64,000 nt of DNA, taken from NCBI RefSeq assembly GCF_003965815.1, contig NZ_RXOE01000001.1:1586651-1650650 (forward strand), written 5' to 3'. Both the position numbers and the translations under genes were made by a program. The notes beneath the pieces are model-generated. The model did no database searches. It saw nothing but the letters and a program-made list of their open reading frames with translations, and was not told the DNA's origin. This document shows positions 24,473-33,915 of this stretch, one piece after another (the stretch's first letter is position 1; every line of letters begins with the position of its first letter). The stretch comes from Variovorax gossypii (GTDB taxonomy: Bacteria; Pseudomonadota; Gammaproteobacteria; Burkholderiales; Burkholderiaceae_C).

Positions 24473-25042
24473 ATGAGACATTTCCACCTCGGCCATCACC
24501 ACTGCCGCACCGCCCGCGGCGAGCATGAAGACGGTCTTTCCGGCGGCCGCGGACACCGCGGCGGGCGTGGCGGCGGACGCGTGTTCGGCCACGGCGGCCT
24601 GCGCTTCGTGCTGCTGCAGCTCATCGCCGACAAGCCCTCCCACGGCTACGAGCTGATCAAGGCCATCGAAGACCGCCTCGGCGGCAGCTACGCGCCCAGC
24701 CCCGGCGTGGTCTACCCCACCCTCACGCTGCTCGAGGAAATGGGCTACCTCAGCGTCGAGACCGCCGACGGCAGCGGCCGCAAGAGCTACAGCATCACCG
24801 ACAGCGGCCGCGAATTCCTCGCAGCCAACCGCGAGATGGCCGACGCCATGATGGCCCGCATGAGCGGCGGCGTCGACGGCGCCGGCCCGCGCGGCGGACG
24901 CCCGCCGCAGGTCACTCGCGCCATCGAGAACCTCAAGCTCGCGATGCGCATGCGCCTGACGGGCGCGCCACTGACCGAGCAGCAGGCCCACGAGTTCGCC
25001 GCGGTGCTCGACGCCGCGGCCCAGCAGATCGAAAAGATCTGA
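24473..25042 (+). CDS. yqjI: PadR family regulator with His-rich N-terminus, YqjI-like
   Basis: A 189-residue regulator. The first 35 residues are rich in His and Gly (HFHLGHHHC and following), a plausible metal site. A PadR winged helix follows: LRFVLLQLIADKPSHGYELIKAIED, then YAPSPGVVYPTLTLLEE and a wing with SYSITDSGREFL. The dimerising C-terminal helices end LDAAAQQIEKI. The same layout and motifs occur in E. coli YqjI, a nickel-responsive repressor of yqjH, and a yqjH-type gene lies 53 bases downstream here. ATG 24473 was chosen because AAAGGA lies eight bases upstream; an ATG three codons earlier overlaps that site. A perfect palindrome lies in the promoter. Confidence 0.85.
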   Translation: MRHFHLGHHHCRTARGEHEDGLSGGRGHRGGRGGGRVFGHGGLRFVLLQLIADKPSHGYELIKAIEDRLGGSYAPSPGVVYPTLTLLEEMGYLSVETADGSGRKSYSITDSGREFLAANREMADAMMARMSGGVDGAGPRGGRPPQVTRAIENLKLAMRMRLTGAPLTEQQAHEFAAVLDAAAQQIEKI

Positions 25043-25095
25043 AAGGCCTGCAATCCGAATCCCAACCAACCCTGTCTCGCAACAGGATTTCCGCA

Positions 25096-25938
25096 ATGAC
25101 TGACTTCAGTACATCACCAGCGTCCACCGCGCCCGTCGCACCGGATCGCACGCCCCGCCGGGTGCGCCACGACCTGCGCTTTCGCCGGCTCTCGGTGAAG
25201 ACCGTGCAGCGCGTGACGCCGCACCTGATCCGCGTCACGCTCACCGGCGACGACCTCGCCGGCTTCACCAGCCTCGGCTTCGACGACCACGCGAAGATCT
25301 TCTTTCCCGACGCCGCCGGCAAGCTCACGCTGCCCACGGCCGGCCCCGACGGCCCCGTGTGGCCCGACGGACGCCCGACCATGCGCGACTACACGCCGCG
25401 CCGCTACGACGCAGCCGCAGGCACGCTCGAGATCGACTTCGCGCTGCACGAAGCCGGCCCCGCGACGCAGTGGGCCGAGCAGGCGAAGCCCGGCGACATC
25501 CTCGGCGTGGGCGGCCCTCGCGGCTCGTTCATCGTGCCGACCGAATTCGACTGGCACCTGCTGATCGGCGACGACACCGCCCTGCCCGCCATCTCGCGGC
25601 GCCTGGCCGAACTGCCCGCCGGCACGCGCGTGGTGGTGCTGGCCGAAGTCGACGGCGAAGCCGACGAGCTTCCGTTCGACACGAAAGCCGAACTCACGCT
25701 GAAGTGGGTGCACCGCCGCGGCGCCGAGCCGGGCCTGAGCCCCGTGCTGCTCGACGGGCTGAAATCGATGCAGCTGCCGGCCGGTGACTTCCATGCCTGG
25801 GTGGGTTGCGAATCGGCCATCGCCAAGGCACTGCGCACGCACCTGGTGGGCGAGCGCGGCGCGAACCCGAAGTGGACCCGGGCCTCGGGCTACTGGCGCC
25901 GCGGCGCGGCAGCCACGCACGATTCGCACGACGAGTGA
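25096..25938 (+). CDS. yqjH: Siderophore-interacting protein / NADPH-dependent ferric-chelate reductase, YqjH-like
   Basis: A 280-residue flavoprotein of the SIP/ViuB family, which reduces ferric siderophores in the cytoplasm to release iron. The FAD-binding domain contains VTPHLIRVTLTGDDL and RDYTPRRY (about 97-104). The C-terminal NADPH domain has WHLLIGDDTALPAISRRL and the WVGCESAIAKALRTHL segment. It lies 53 bases after the YqjI-like regulator and reads as its operon partner and target, as in enterobacteria where the pair links nickel stress to iron use. A short His-Asp tail ends the protein. Confidence 0.87.
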   Translation: MTDFSTSPASTAPVAPDRTPRRVRHDLRFRRLSVKTVQRVTPHLIRVTLTGDDLAGFTSLGFDDHAKIFFPDAAGKLTLPTAGPDGPVWPDGRPTMRDYTPRRYDAAAGTLEIDFALHEAGPATQWAEQAKPGDILGVGGPRGSFIVPTEFDWHLLIGDDTALPAISRRLAELPAGTRVVVLAEVDGEADELPFDTKAELTLKWVHRRGAEPGLSPVLLDGLKSMQLPAGDFHAWVGCESAIAKALRTHLVGERGANPKWTRASGYWRRGAAATHDSHDE

Positions 25939-25945
25939 TTGATCT

Positions 25946-26060
25946 TGCTCCTTCCCCCTCTGGGGGAAGGTTGGGTTGGGGGCAAGCGGCGCTTGATGAT
26001 CCGCTGAAGACGGATACGCAGTCTGCCCCCACCCCAGCCCTCCCCCAGCGGGGGAGGGAG
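25946..26060. repeat. Intergenic inverted-repeat element with two terminal hairpins
   Basis: The left end folds as CCTTCCCCC-TCT-GGGGGAAGG (25950-25970) and the right end as CCCTCCCCC-AGC-GGGGGAGGG (26038-26058). The flanks TTGGGTTGGGGGCA and TGCCCCCACCCCAG are inverted relative to each other. The element fills the space between the convergent yqjH and MFS genes, so it can act as a bidirectional terminator. It looks like a family of dispersed short repeats common in Comamonadaceae. Confidence 0.75.
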
Positions 26061-26064
26061 AAAC

Positions 26065-27597
26065 TCAATGAGGTACTTCAGCCGGGCCCGATGCGGTCGC
26101 GCTGCGCCTGGGGCTGCGGATCAGCAACAGCAGCGGAATTGCCAGCACCGTGATGATCATCATGATGGCGAAGTCGTCGAGGTAGCCGATCAGCGCGCCC
26201 TGCCGCGTCACCTCTGCATTGAGCAGCGCGAGCCCCGTGGCGGTATCGGGCGACATCATCTGCGGCAGCGTCGACAGCGCGACGTTGCCCGGCGCAACGG
26301 TCGCCGCGATCTGCGCATGCGCCTTGCTCGAGCCCTCCGTCAGCAGCGCCTGCACGATCGAGATGCCGACGCTGCTGCCGATGTTGCGCAGCAGGCTGAA
26401 GATCGGCGTGCCCTGGTTGCGCAGCCTCGGCGCCAGCGTGGCGAATGTGGCGGTGGAAAGCGGCACGAAGGTGAAGCCGATGCCCAGCCCCTGGATGAAG
26501 CCCGAGACGACGATCAGCGTGCTGTCCATCTGCAGCGTGAGCCGAGTCATCTGGTAGAGCGAGAACGCAGTGAGGCCGAAGCCCAGCGCCATGATCGCGC
26601 GCACGTCGATGCGCTGCACCAGCCGCCCGACGATGATCATCGCGATCATCGTTCCCACGCCGCGCGGCGCCGTCACCTCGCCGGTGTAGATCACCGGGTA
26701 GCCCATCAGGCCCTGCAGGAAGTTGGGCAAGAGCGCCATCGTCGCGAACAGGATCATGCCGACGATGAAGGCGAACAGCAGGCCGGTGACGAAGTTGCGG
26801 TCCTTCAGCAGGTCGCGGTCGAAGAAGGACACGCCCTGCACCGTCCATGTGTGGACCACGAAGAAGCAGAAGGCCACCAGCGCGGCCGCGGCCTCGAGCT
26901 TGATCTCCCACGACTCGAACCAGTCGAGCTGCTCACCCCGATCGAGGAAGAGCTGCAGCATGCCGATGGCGATGCTCAGCGTGACGAAACCGAAGATGTC
27001 GAGCCGCTCGCCCTGCGGCCGGCTTTCGGGCAGGTAGCGCGCGATGCCCCAGAAGGCGAAGACGCCCACCGGCAGGTTGATGAAGAAGACCCAGCGCCAG
27101 TCGAAGTTCTCGGTGAGCCAGCCGCCCAGCAGCGGCCCGAGGATGGGCCCGACCATGATGCCCGCGCCCCAGATGGCCATGGCCTGACCGACCTTCTCGC
27201 GCGGGTTGATGTCCAGCAGCACCGCCTGCGACAGCGGCACCAGCGCCGCGCCGAAGATGCCCTGCAGCAGCCGCGCGGCCACGATGCCGACCAGCGAGGT
27301 CGCCAGTCCGCACAGCGCCGAGGCCACGGTGAAGCCGATCACCGAGATGATGAACACGCGCCTGCGTCCCCAGTGCCCGCACAGCCAGCCCGTGAGCGGC
27401 AGCGCGATGGCCGAGGCCACGATGTACGAGGTGAGCACCCAGGTGATCTGGTCCTGCGAGGCCTGCAGGCTGCCCTGCATGTGCGGCAGCGCCACGTTGG
27501 CGATGGTGGTGTCCAGCGCCTGCATGATGGTCGCCAGCATGATCGAGATGGTGATCATGCCGCGATGCGGCACGGTGGTTCCCGGCGCGACGCTCAC
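26065..27597 (-). CDS. DHA2-family (EmrB/QacA type) MFS multidrug exporter
   Basis: A 510-residue, about 14-helix drug:H+ antiporter. It has the DHA2 motif D1 LDTTIANVALP in helix 1, the loop motif GHWGRRRVFIISV between helices 2 and 3, and motif C region GAGIMVGPILGPLLGGWL. It starts at a GTG (27597) that overlaps the stop of the MarR gene upstream (GTGA), so regulator and pump form a coupled operon of the EmrR-EmrB kind. A periplasmic adaptor (EmrA type) is not encoded next to it, so it may act alone or borrow one. Export of hydrophobic toxic compounds is the usual role. Confidence 0.9.
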   Translation of the reverse strand: MSVAPGTTVPHRGMITISIMLATIMQALDTTIANVALPHMQGSLQASQDQITWVLTSYIVASAIALPLTGWLCGHWGRRRVFIISVIGFTVASALCGLATSLVGIVAARLLQGIFGAALVPLSQAVLLDINPREKVGQAMAIWGAGIMVGPILGPLLGGWLTENFDWRWVFFINLPVGVFAFWGIARYLPESRPQGERLDIFGFVTLSIAIGMLQLFLDRGEQLDWFESWEIKLEAAAALVAFCFFVVHTWTVQGVSFFDRDLLKDRNFVTGLLFAFIVGMILFATMALLPNFLQGLMGYPVIYTGEVTAPRGVGTMIAMIIVGRLVQRIDVRAIMALGFGLTAFSLYQMTRLTLQMDSTLIVVSGFIQGLGIGFTFVPLSTATFATLAPRLRNQGTPIFSLLRNIGSSVGISIVQALLTEGSSKAHAQIAATVAPGNVALSTLPQMMSPDTATGLALLNAEVTRQGALIGYLDDFAIMMIITVLAIPLLLLIRSPRRSATASGPAEVPH

Positions 27598-28070
27598 GGC
27601 TTGCGGCCTTCGCCGGAGGTGATCTCCACGAGGCTGCCGTGCACCCTGGCGAGCAGGCCCAGCAGCTGGGCGCGTTCGGCCTGCGACAGCACCGACATCA
27701 CGCGGGCGTTGAGCCCGTCGCTGATGCCGAGCGCGCTGTCGAGCGCCTTCTCGGCGCTGGGCTCCAGATGAATCTTGTTGACGCGGCGGTCGGTGGGGCT
27801 GGGCTCGCGGCGGATCCAGCCGGCCGCGGCCATGCGGTCGCACAGGCCGGCCACGGCCATCGGGGTCAGGTCCAGCCGCTGCGCGAGTTCGGCCTGCGAG
27901 AGCGGCTCGACCTCGTCGGGGCTGCCGTGCATGGCCAGCACGCCCAGCAGGCGGCACTGTGCGCTGGTGAGTCCGATGCGCTCGCGCGCGAGGCGGTCGA
28001 ACTCTTCGCCGTAGAGCTTGCCCACGCTCTTGACGAGAAAGCCGAAGCGCTGGGTGAAGTCCCTTTTCAT
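27594..28070 (-). CDS. MarR family regulator of the downstream MFS pump
   Basis: A 158-residue MarR protein with the winged helix LSQAELAQRLDLTPMAVAGLCDRMAAAGWI and wing RREPSPTDRRVNKIHL. Dimerisation helices flank it at both ends. It is translationally coupled to the MFS exporter gene downstream, the typical arrangement of a ligand-released repressor in the same operon as its efflux pump. A possible operator lies 12-29 bases upstream of its start. Confidence 0.88.
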   Translation of the reverse strand: MKRDFTQRFGFLVKSVGKLYGEEFDRLARERIGLTSAQCRLLGVLAMHGSPDEVEPLSQAELAQRLDLTPMAVAGLCDRMAAAGWIRREPSPTDRRVNKIHLEPSAEKALDSALGISDGLNARVMSVLSQAERAQLLGLLARVHGSLVEITSGEGRKP

Positions 28071-28081
28071 AAGGGACTCGA

Positions 28082-28099
28082 TTATCTACATGTTTATTA
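28082..28099. promoter_or_regulatory. Possible MarR operator upstream of the MarR-MFS operon
   Basis: The AT-rich segment TTATCTACATGTTTATTA is an imperfect palindrome centred on ACATGT, immediately before the MarR start. Its composition stands out from the surrounding high-GC DNA. Confidence 0.4.
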
Positions 28100-28121
28100 G
28101 TTGGGCCTTAGCAGCCCATCC

Positions 28122-29099
28122 TCAAAGCCACCCTGCCCGCCTGAACCGGTAGTAGAGATAGCCGCAGGTGCTGACGATCAGCCCCAGCGCGATCCCGTAG
28201 CCGTAGCGGAATTTCAGCTCCGGCATGTTCTCGAAGTTCATCCCCCAGATGCCGGCGAAGGCGGTGCACACCGCGAAGATGCTGGCCCAGGCCGCGAGGC
28301 GCTTGGTGACTTCGCTTTCCTCGATGGTGACCATCGACAGGTTCACCTGTATCGCCGTGCCGATGGTGTCGCGCACGGCGTCGATGGAGCCGTTGATGCG
28401 CCCGAGGTGGTCGCCAACGTCGCGGAAGTACTCCTGCGAGCTCATGCAGATCTGCGGCACGCGGCCGCCGTGCATCTTGCCCGCGGCCTCCAGCAGCGGC
28501 GCCACCGCGCGCTTGAGGATCATGCTGCGCCGCTTCAGGTCGTAGAGCTGCTTGATCTTGTCGCGCGCCGCGCCGCCCTGGCCGAAGATCTGCTGCTCGA
28601 TGGATTCCAGCTCCACCTCCAGCGCGTCGATCACCGGAAAGTAGCGGTCGACCACCGCGTCCATCAGCGCATAGAGCACGAAGCCCGCGCCGTGGCGCAG
28701 CAGATCCGGCTCGCGCTCGCAGCGCTCGCGCACGCCCAGGAAGCCCTGCTTGCTGCGGTTGCGCACCGACAGCACGTAGTTGGAGCCGACGAACACGTCG
28801 ACCTCGCCCACGTTGGTGCAGTGCTCGCCCTCCTCCGAGGGCTCGACCAGGTGCATGACGACGAAGAGCGAATCGCCGTATTCCTCCATCTTCGGGCGCT
28901 GGTGGCCGTGCTGGGCGTCTTCCACCGCCAGCGGATGCAGGCCGAATTCATGCTGCATCACGGCCAGCTCTTCGGCGGACGCGTCGCTCAGCGCCACCCA
29001 CACGAAGCAGCCCTGCCGGCTGATGTAGTCGCTGATGTCCTCGACCGATATGTCGGCGAGCTTGGAGCCGTTTTCATAGGCGACGCAGTTGATCAGCAT
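28122..29099 (-). CDS. corA: CorA magnesium/cobalt transporter
   Basis: A 325-residue CorA-family cation channel. The N-terminal cytoplasmic domain has alternating strands and helices (MLINCVAYENG, GCFVWVALSDAS, HPLAVEDA). The long stalk helix includes KRRSMILKRAVAPL, and two C-terminal membrane helices flank the signature GMN motif (GIWGMNFENMPEL, just after the first helix). The C-terminus is basic (YYRFRRAGWL). ATG 29099 with GAGGGG upstream gives the usual CorA length; the frame is open 75 bases further. Transport of Mg2+ in and possibly Co2+ or Ni2+ is expected. It is separate from its neighbours in direction or spacing. Confidence 0.9.
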   Translation of the reverse strand: MLINCVAYENGSKLADISVEDISDYISRQGCFVWVALSDASAEELAVMQHEFGLHPLAVEDAQHGHQRPKMEEYGDSLFVVMHLVEPSEEGEHCTNVGEVDVFVGSNYVLSVRNRSKQGFLGVRERCEREPDLLRHGAGFVLYALMDAVVDRYFPVIDALEVELESIEQQIFGQGGAARDKIKQLYDLKRRSMILKRAVAPLLEAAGKMHGGRVPQICMSSQEYFRDVGDHLGRINGSIDAVRDTIGTAIQVNLSMVTIEESEVTKRLAAWASIFAVCTAFAGIWGMNFENMPELKFRYGYGIALGLIVSTCGYLYYRFRRAGWL

Positions 29100-29317
29100 C
29101 GATACCCCTCGGAATTCACGTTGGTGGAAGCTTTCGATGGTGCCACGGGGCCGCCGCGATTCCGGTTCTGCCACCGCCGATTCAGCCCGGTCGGCTAGAG
29201 TTCGCGTGGATCTGCGTGGCAGGTGAACAAATGAACAGGGGCGCAGCGCGAAACGGGCGCTGCGACGACAGGGAGAGGGAAGGCCGTGAAAACAGGTTCG
29301 TTCGAGGAGTCGCTCAA

Positions 29318-30835
29318 GTGAAGCGGGACGTTCGCCTTGCGAAATTCCTGCTGCTGGCCGTCATTGTTTCGGTGTCGGCGGCCACGGGCTGGCAGCTGTA
29401 CGCGTCGCGCGACCAGACGCTGGCCGCGGCCGACACCAACAATCTCAACCTGGCCAATGCGCTGAACATCTACGCCGAGGGCGTCTTCACCCAGAGCGAC
29501 ATGCTTCTGCAGGGCGTGGCCGAGACGCTGAAGGGCGAAGGCGACGAGCCGGAGCGGCTGCAGCGCGTGCAGTCGCTGGTCGAGCGCCAGAAGCGCCTGC
29601 TCGACCAGCTCGACGGCCTCGCCGTCCTCGACGCCCAGGGCAACTGGCTGATGTACTCCAAGGGTCGCATCCCGCCGGGCACCAACAGCGCCAACCGGGC
29701 CTACTTCATCCACCACCGCGAAACGCGCTCGAACGACGTCCTCATCAGCCCGCCGATCCGCAACCCCTTCACCGGCGAATGGGGAATCACCGTCAGCCGC
29801 CGGCTGGACGACGCCGAGGGCCGGTTCGCCGGCGTCGTCGTCATCGGCCTGGGCCTGCAGAACTTCCTGCGCGCGTTCGGCACCATCGCCCTTCCCGGCA
29901 CCGGCACCATCGGACTGACCACCAACCACGGGCAGATGCTGGTGCTCTACCCCTACAGCGAAAAGGCCATCGGGCTCGACTTTTCCGGATCGGCCAATTT
30001 CCAGCGCCACTTCGGCGGCACGTCGGGCACCGCGTCGTTCCGCTCCAGCATCGACGGAATGAAGCGGCTCTACGCATTCCGCAAGAGCGACCGCTACCCG
30101 GTGCTGACCACCGTGGCGCTCGGCCGCGACGAGGCGTTGAAGGCCTGGAGGCACCAGGCACTGCTGACGATCGGCGTGGTGGGGGCCTTGCTGGCGATCG
30201 TCGCCGCCGTGGGCTGGCGGCTGATCGTCAACATCCAGCGCCGCATCAGCGCCGAGGCTTCGCTGCTGGCCGCGCGAGAAGACCTGCTGCGGGCCAACCG
30301 CCGGCTGGAGGTCCTGGCCACGCAGGACCAGCTCACCGGCCTGGCCAACCGCCGCAGCTTCGACGAAGTGCTGGCGCACGAGTGCCGCCGCGCGGCCAGG
30401 GAGGGCACGGCCCTGTCGCTCCTGCTGCTGGACCTGGACTACTTCAAGCGCTTCAACGACGCATACGGCCACGTGGCCGGCGACCAGTGCCTGAAGGCGG
30501 TCGCCACGGCATTGAGGCGCAGCGCCAGGCGCCCGGGCGACCTGGTGGCGCGCTACGGCGGCGAGGAGCTGGCGGTCGTCCTCCCCCGCACCGACCTGCC
30601 GGGCGCGCGGAAGGTCGCCGAACAGATACTCGCCCAGGTCCTCGCGCTCGACATCCCGCACAGCGCCAGCCAGCATGGACAGGTCACTGTCAGCATCGGC
30701 GTGGCGGCGCTGGAAGCCCGGCACTCGGACGAGCCGGAACAACTGCTCGTCGAAGCCGCCGATCGCGCGCTGTACAAGGCCAAGGAAAGCGGGCGCAACC
30801 GAGCCGTGAGCGAGGAAGAGTTCGCCGATGCCTGA
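29318..30835 (+). CDS. Membrane diguanylate cyclase with Cache-type sensor
   Basis: A 505-residue enzyme that makes cyclic di-GMP. A first membrane helix (about 6-25) is followed by a periplasmic Cache-like domain, with RAYFIHHRE, SPPIRNPFTGEWGITVSRRL and FAGVVVIGL. A second membrane helix (about residues 283-303) and a short coiled coil lead into the GGDEF domain. The active site is GGEEL at 414-418 and an allosteric I-site RPGD lies five residues before it (405-408), so product inhibition is expected. GTG 29318 was chosen because GAGGAG lies eight bases upstream; an ATG at 29216 is in frame but adds an unlikely basic extension. It stands alone, on the opposite strand from corA. Confidence 0.87.
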   Translation: MKRDVRLAKFLLLAVIVSVSAATGWQLYASRDQTLAAADTNNLNLANALNIYAEGVFTQSDMLLQGVAETLKGEGDEPERLQRVQSLVERQKRLLDQLDGLAVLDAQGNWLMYSKGRIPPGTNSANRAYFIHHRETRSNDVLISPPIRNPFTGEWGITVSRRLDDAEGRFAGVVVIGLGLQNFLRAFGTIALPGTGTIGLTTNHGQMLVLYPYSEKAIGLDFSGSANFQRHFGGTSGTASFRSSIDGMKRLYAFRKSDRYPVLTTVALGRDEALKAWRHQALLTIGVVGALLAIVAAVGWRLIVNIQRRISAEASLLAAREDLLRANRRLEVLATQDQLTGLANRRSFDEVLAHECRRAAREGTALSLLLLDLDYFKRFNDAYGHVAGDQCLKAVATALRRSARRPGDLVARYGGEELAVVLPRTDLPGARKVAEQILAQVLALDIPHSASQHGQVTVSIGVAALEARHSDEPEQLLVEAADRALYKAKESGRNRAVSEEEFADA

Positions 30836-30941
30836 GGGTGCGCCCGGCACCGGCGCAACGGCCTGGAGATACGCGCATTGAACGTAGAATGCCCGCGGCA
30901 CTTTCATCCGTGTCCGCACGCGTCGCGGCGCCACGCTCCCC

Positions 30942-31166
30942 ATGCCCTCCCCGAACAAGCCATCCAGCCCGGCACCCGCCGCCGTCCGCGACGCCCGCAT
31001 TGCCGCAGGCCTCACGCAGACCGAGGCCGCGCAGACGGTCCAGGCCTCGCTGCGCGGATGGCAGCAATGGGAGGCCGGCGACCGCTCGATGGCGCCCGGC
31101 CTGTTCGAGCTGTTCATGCTCAAGACGAGGCAATGGCAGCTCGGGGGCAATCGCCATGCCGACTGA
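30942..31166 (+). CDS. Small Xre-like helix-turn-helix protein
   Basis: A 74-residue protein with a Pro/Ser-rich N-terminus and a compact HTH-like core: VRDARIAAGLTQTEAAQTVQASLRG, then WQQWEAGDRSMAPGLFELFMLKT. The LTQTEAA...W..WE.G pattern is that of Xre/Cro-type DNA-binding domains and of phage-type regulators with only the minimal domain. It lies 85 bases before mutS on the same strand. Its target is unknown. Confidence 0.65.
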   Translation: MPSPNKPSSPAPAAVRDARIAAGLTQTEAAQTVQASLRGWQQWEAGDRSMAPGLFELFMLKTRQWQLGGNRHAD

Positions 31167-31250
31167 ACGCAGCGCCGCGCGGAGAATGCCTACGAATGTC
31201 CCTCACCTGCCCCGGAGCCCGGCGGCATGGATCGCAAGCTACTGATTGAA

Positions 31251-33881
31251 ATGAACAAGACAGACCTCTCTGGGCACACGCCGATGATGGCCCAGTACCT
31301 GGGCCTGAAAGCCGACCATCCGGACACCCTGCTGTTCTACCGGATGGGCGATTTCTACGAACTCTTCTGGGCCGACGCCGAGAAGGCCGCGCGCCTGCTC
31401 GACATCACGCTCACCCAGCGCGGCCAGTCGGCCGGCCAGCCGGTGGTGATGTGCGGCGTGCCCTTCCACTCGGTCGACACCTACCTGGCCCGCCTCATCA
31501 AGCTGGGCGAATCGGTCGCCATCTGCGAGCAGGTGGGCGAAGTCGGCGCCAGCAAGGGGCCGGTCGAGCGCAAGGTGGTGCGCGTGGTCACGCCCGGCAC
31601 GCTGACCGACACCGAACTTCTCAACGACAAGAGCGATTCGCTGCTGCTCGCGGTGCACGCGGGCTCGCGCAACTTCTGCGGACTGGCCTGGCTCAGCGTG
31701 ACCGGCGCCGAGCTGCGACTGGCCGAATTCCCCTCCGACGCGCTCGAAGCCTGGATCGCCCGCATCGCGCCGAGCGAACTGCTCTACAGCGCCGAAGTGA
31801 CTCCCGCCTTCGAGCAGCGGCTGAAGGCCGCGCGCGCCGCCACGCCCTTCACGCTGTCGGTGCGTCCGGCCTGGCAGTTCGATGGCGGCCTGGGCGAGCG
31901 CAAGCTGGCCGAGCAGATGGGCAGCAACAGCCTGGCGGCATGGAACGCCGAGTCGCTCGCCAACGCGCACGCCGCGGCCGCCGCGCTGCTGGGCTATGCC
32001 GAGCACACCCAGGGCCGCGCGCTCTCGCACGTGCAACGCCTGTCGGTTGAGCGCGACGGCGACCTGATCGAGCTGCCGCCCACCACGCGCCGCAACCTCG
32101 AACTGGTGCAGACGCTGCGCGGCGAAGACTCGCCCACCATGTTCTCGCTGCTCGACACCTGCATGACGGGCATGGGCAGCCGGCTGCTCAAGCGCTGGCT
32201 GCTCGCGCCCCGGCGCGACCGTTCGGAGGCCCAGGGCCGGCTCGAGGCCATCGGCGCGCTGCAGGCCACGGTGCTCGGCGCCACGGCCGCTCCCTGGCGC
32301 ACGCTGCGCGAGCAGCTCAAGAACACCAGCGACGTGGAACGCATCGCCGCGCGCATCGCGCTGCGCCAGGTGCGCCCGCGCGAACTGCTGGCGCTGCAGC
32401 TGGCGCTTTCGAAGGCGGAGCATCTCGCCCCGCTGCTGCCCGCTTCGTCGGCGCTGCTCGGCCAGATCGCCGACCGGCTCGCCCCGCCGCCGGGCTGTGC
32501 CGCCCTGCTGACCAGCGCCATCAAGCCCGATCCGTCCGCCCTGGTGCGCGACGGCGGCGTGATCGCCACCGGCCACGACGCCGAGCTCGACGAGCTGCGC
32601 GCCATCAGCGAGAACTGCGACGACTTCCTGCTCAAGCTCGAGATCAGCGAGCGCGAGCGCACCGGCATCAGCAACCTGCGGGTGCAGTTCAACCGCGTGC
32701 ACGGCTTCTACATCGAGGTGACGCAGAGCGCGCTCTCGAAGGTGCCCGACAACTACCGCCGCCGCCAGACGCTGAAGAACGCCGAGCGCTTCATCACGCC
32801 CGAGCTGAAGGCCTTCGAGGACAAGGCCCTGAGCGCACAAGACCGTGCGCTGGCCCGCGAGAAGTGGCTCTACGAACAGCTGCTCGACGCGCTGCAGCCC
32901 TCGGTGCCCGCGCTCACGCAGCTCGCCGGCGGCCTCGCCACGCTCGACGCGCTGTGCGCTCTGGCCGAGCGCTCGCACACGCTGCACTGGCGCGCGCCCA
33001 GCTTCGTGTCGCACCCCTGCATCGAGATCCAGCAGGGCCGCCACCCGGTGGTGGAGGCGCGGCTGGCCGAGAAGTCATCGGGCGGATTCATCGCCAACGA
33101 CACGCAGCTCGGGCCCCAGCAGCGCATGCAGGTCATCACCGGCCCCAACATGGGCGGTAAGTCGACCTATATGCGGCAGGTGGCGATCATCGTGCTGCTG
33201 GCCTCCATCGGCTCGCACGTGCCGGCGGCCGCCTGCCGGCTCGGGCCGATCGACGCGATCCACACCCGCATCGGCGCGGCGGACGACCTGGCCAACGCGC
33301 AGTCGACCTTCATGCTCGAGATGACCGAGGCCGCGCAGATCCTGCACAGCGCCACCGCGCAGTCGCTGGTGCTGATGGACGAAATCGGCCGCGGCACAAG
33401 CACCTTCGACGGCCTGGCGCTGGCCGCCGGCATCGCCGCCCAGCTGCACGACCGCAGCAAGGCCTTCACGCTGTTCGCCACGCACTATTTCGAACTGACG
33501 GAGTTCCCTGCCACGCACCACGGCGCGGTGAACATGCACGTGAGCGCCACCGAGGCGGGCCGCGACATCGTGTTCCTGCACGAAATGCAGCCCGGCCCGG
33601 CCAGCAAGAGCTACGGGATCCAGGTGGCCCGGCTGGCGGGCATGCCCGCGGCGGTGGTCAACCACGCGCGGCAGGCGCTGGAGGCACTCGAATCGCAACA
33701 TGCGCAAACTCGTGCACAGGTCGACCTGTTCGCGCCGCCCCCGGTGGCCGAAACACCCATGGCCAGCGCCGTAGAATCCGCGCTGGCCGCGCTCGACCCC
33801 GACACGATGAGCCCACGCGAGGCCCTCGATGCCTTGTATGCCCTTCAGAAACTGAACAAACGTGAACTCGGCGCCGCATGA
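31251..33881 (+). CDS. mutS: DNA mismatch repair protein MutS
   Basis: An 876-residue MutS. The mismatch-recognition domain has the F-x-E wedge (F35-Y36-E37 in GDFYELF). Connector, lever (core) and clamp domains follow, and the ABC ATPase has Walker A GPNMGGKS at 631-638, Walker [14 protein letters not shown] (D710, E711) and the family's [10 protein letters not shown]. It recognises base mismatches and recruits MutL. ATG 31251 gives the usual family start ([13 protein letters not shown]); an in-frame ATG at 31227 would add eight residues. The gene end overlaps the longest possible frame of the Anbu gene, so the two are close together and probably co-transcribed. Confidence 0.97.
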   Translation: MNKTDLSGHTPMMAQYLGLKADHPDTLLFYRMGDFYELFWADAEKAARLLDITLTQRGQSAGQPVVMCGVPFHSVDTYLARLIKLGESVAICEQVGEVGASKGPVERKVVRVVTPGTLTDTELLNDKSDSLLLAVHAGSRNFCGLAWLSVTGAELRLAEFPSDALEAWIARIAPSELLYSAEVTPAFEQRLKAARAATPFTLSVRPAWQFDGGLGERKLAEQMGSNSLAAWNAESLANAHAAAAALLGYAEHTQGRALSHVQRLSVERDGDLIELPPTTRRNLELVQTLRGEDSPTMFSLLDTCMTGMGSRLLKRWLLAPRRDRSEAQGRLEAIGALQATVLGATAAPWRTLREQLKNTSDVERIAARIALRQVRPRELLALQLALSKAEHLAPLLPASSALLGQIADRLAPPPGCAALLTSAIKPDPSALVRDGGVIATGHDAELDELRAISENCDDFLLKLEISERERTGISNLRVQFNRVHGFYIEVTQSALSKVPDNYRRRQTLKNAERFITPELKAFEDKALSAQDRALAREKWLYEQLLDALQPSVPALTQLAGGLATLDALCALAERSHTLHWRAPSFVSHPCIEIQQGRHPVVEARLAEKSSGGFIANDTQLGPQQRMQVITGPNMGGKSTYMRQVAIIVLLASIGSHVPAAACRLGPIDAIHTRIGAADDLANAQSTFMLEMTEAAQILHSATAQSLVLMDEIGRGTSTFDGLALAAGIAAQLHDRSKAFTLFATHYFELTEFPATHHGAVNMHVSATEAGRDIVFLHEMQPGPASKSYGIQVARLAGMPAAVVNHARQALEALESQHAQTRAQVDLFAPPPVAETPMASAVESALAALDPDTMSPREALDALYALQKLNKRELGAA

Positions 33882-33915
33882 CCCGGCACAGTTCATGCCA
33901 GATGAACCTGAACCC

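Noticed and set aside
25946..26060. CRISPR-like or IS end
   Set aside because: Two hairpins only, no regularly spaced repeats and no transposase; best read as a short dispersed inverted-repeat element.
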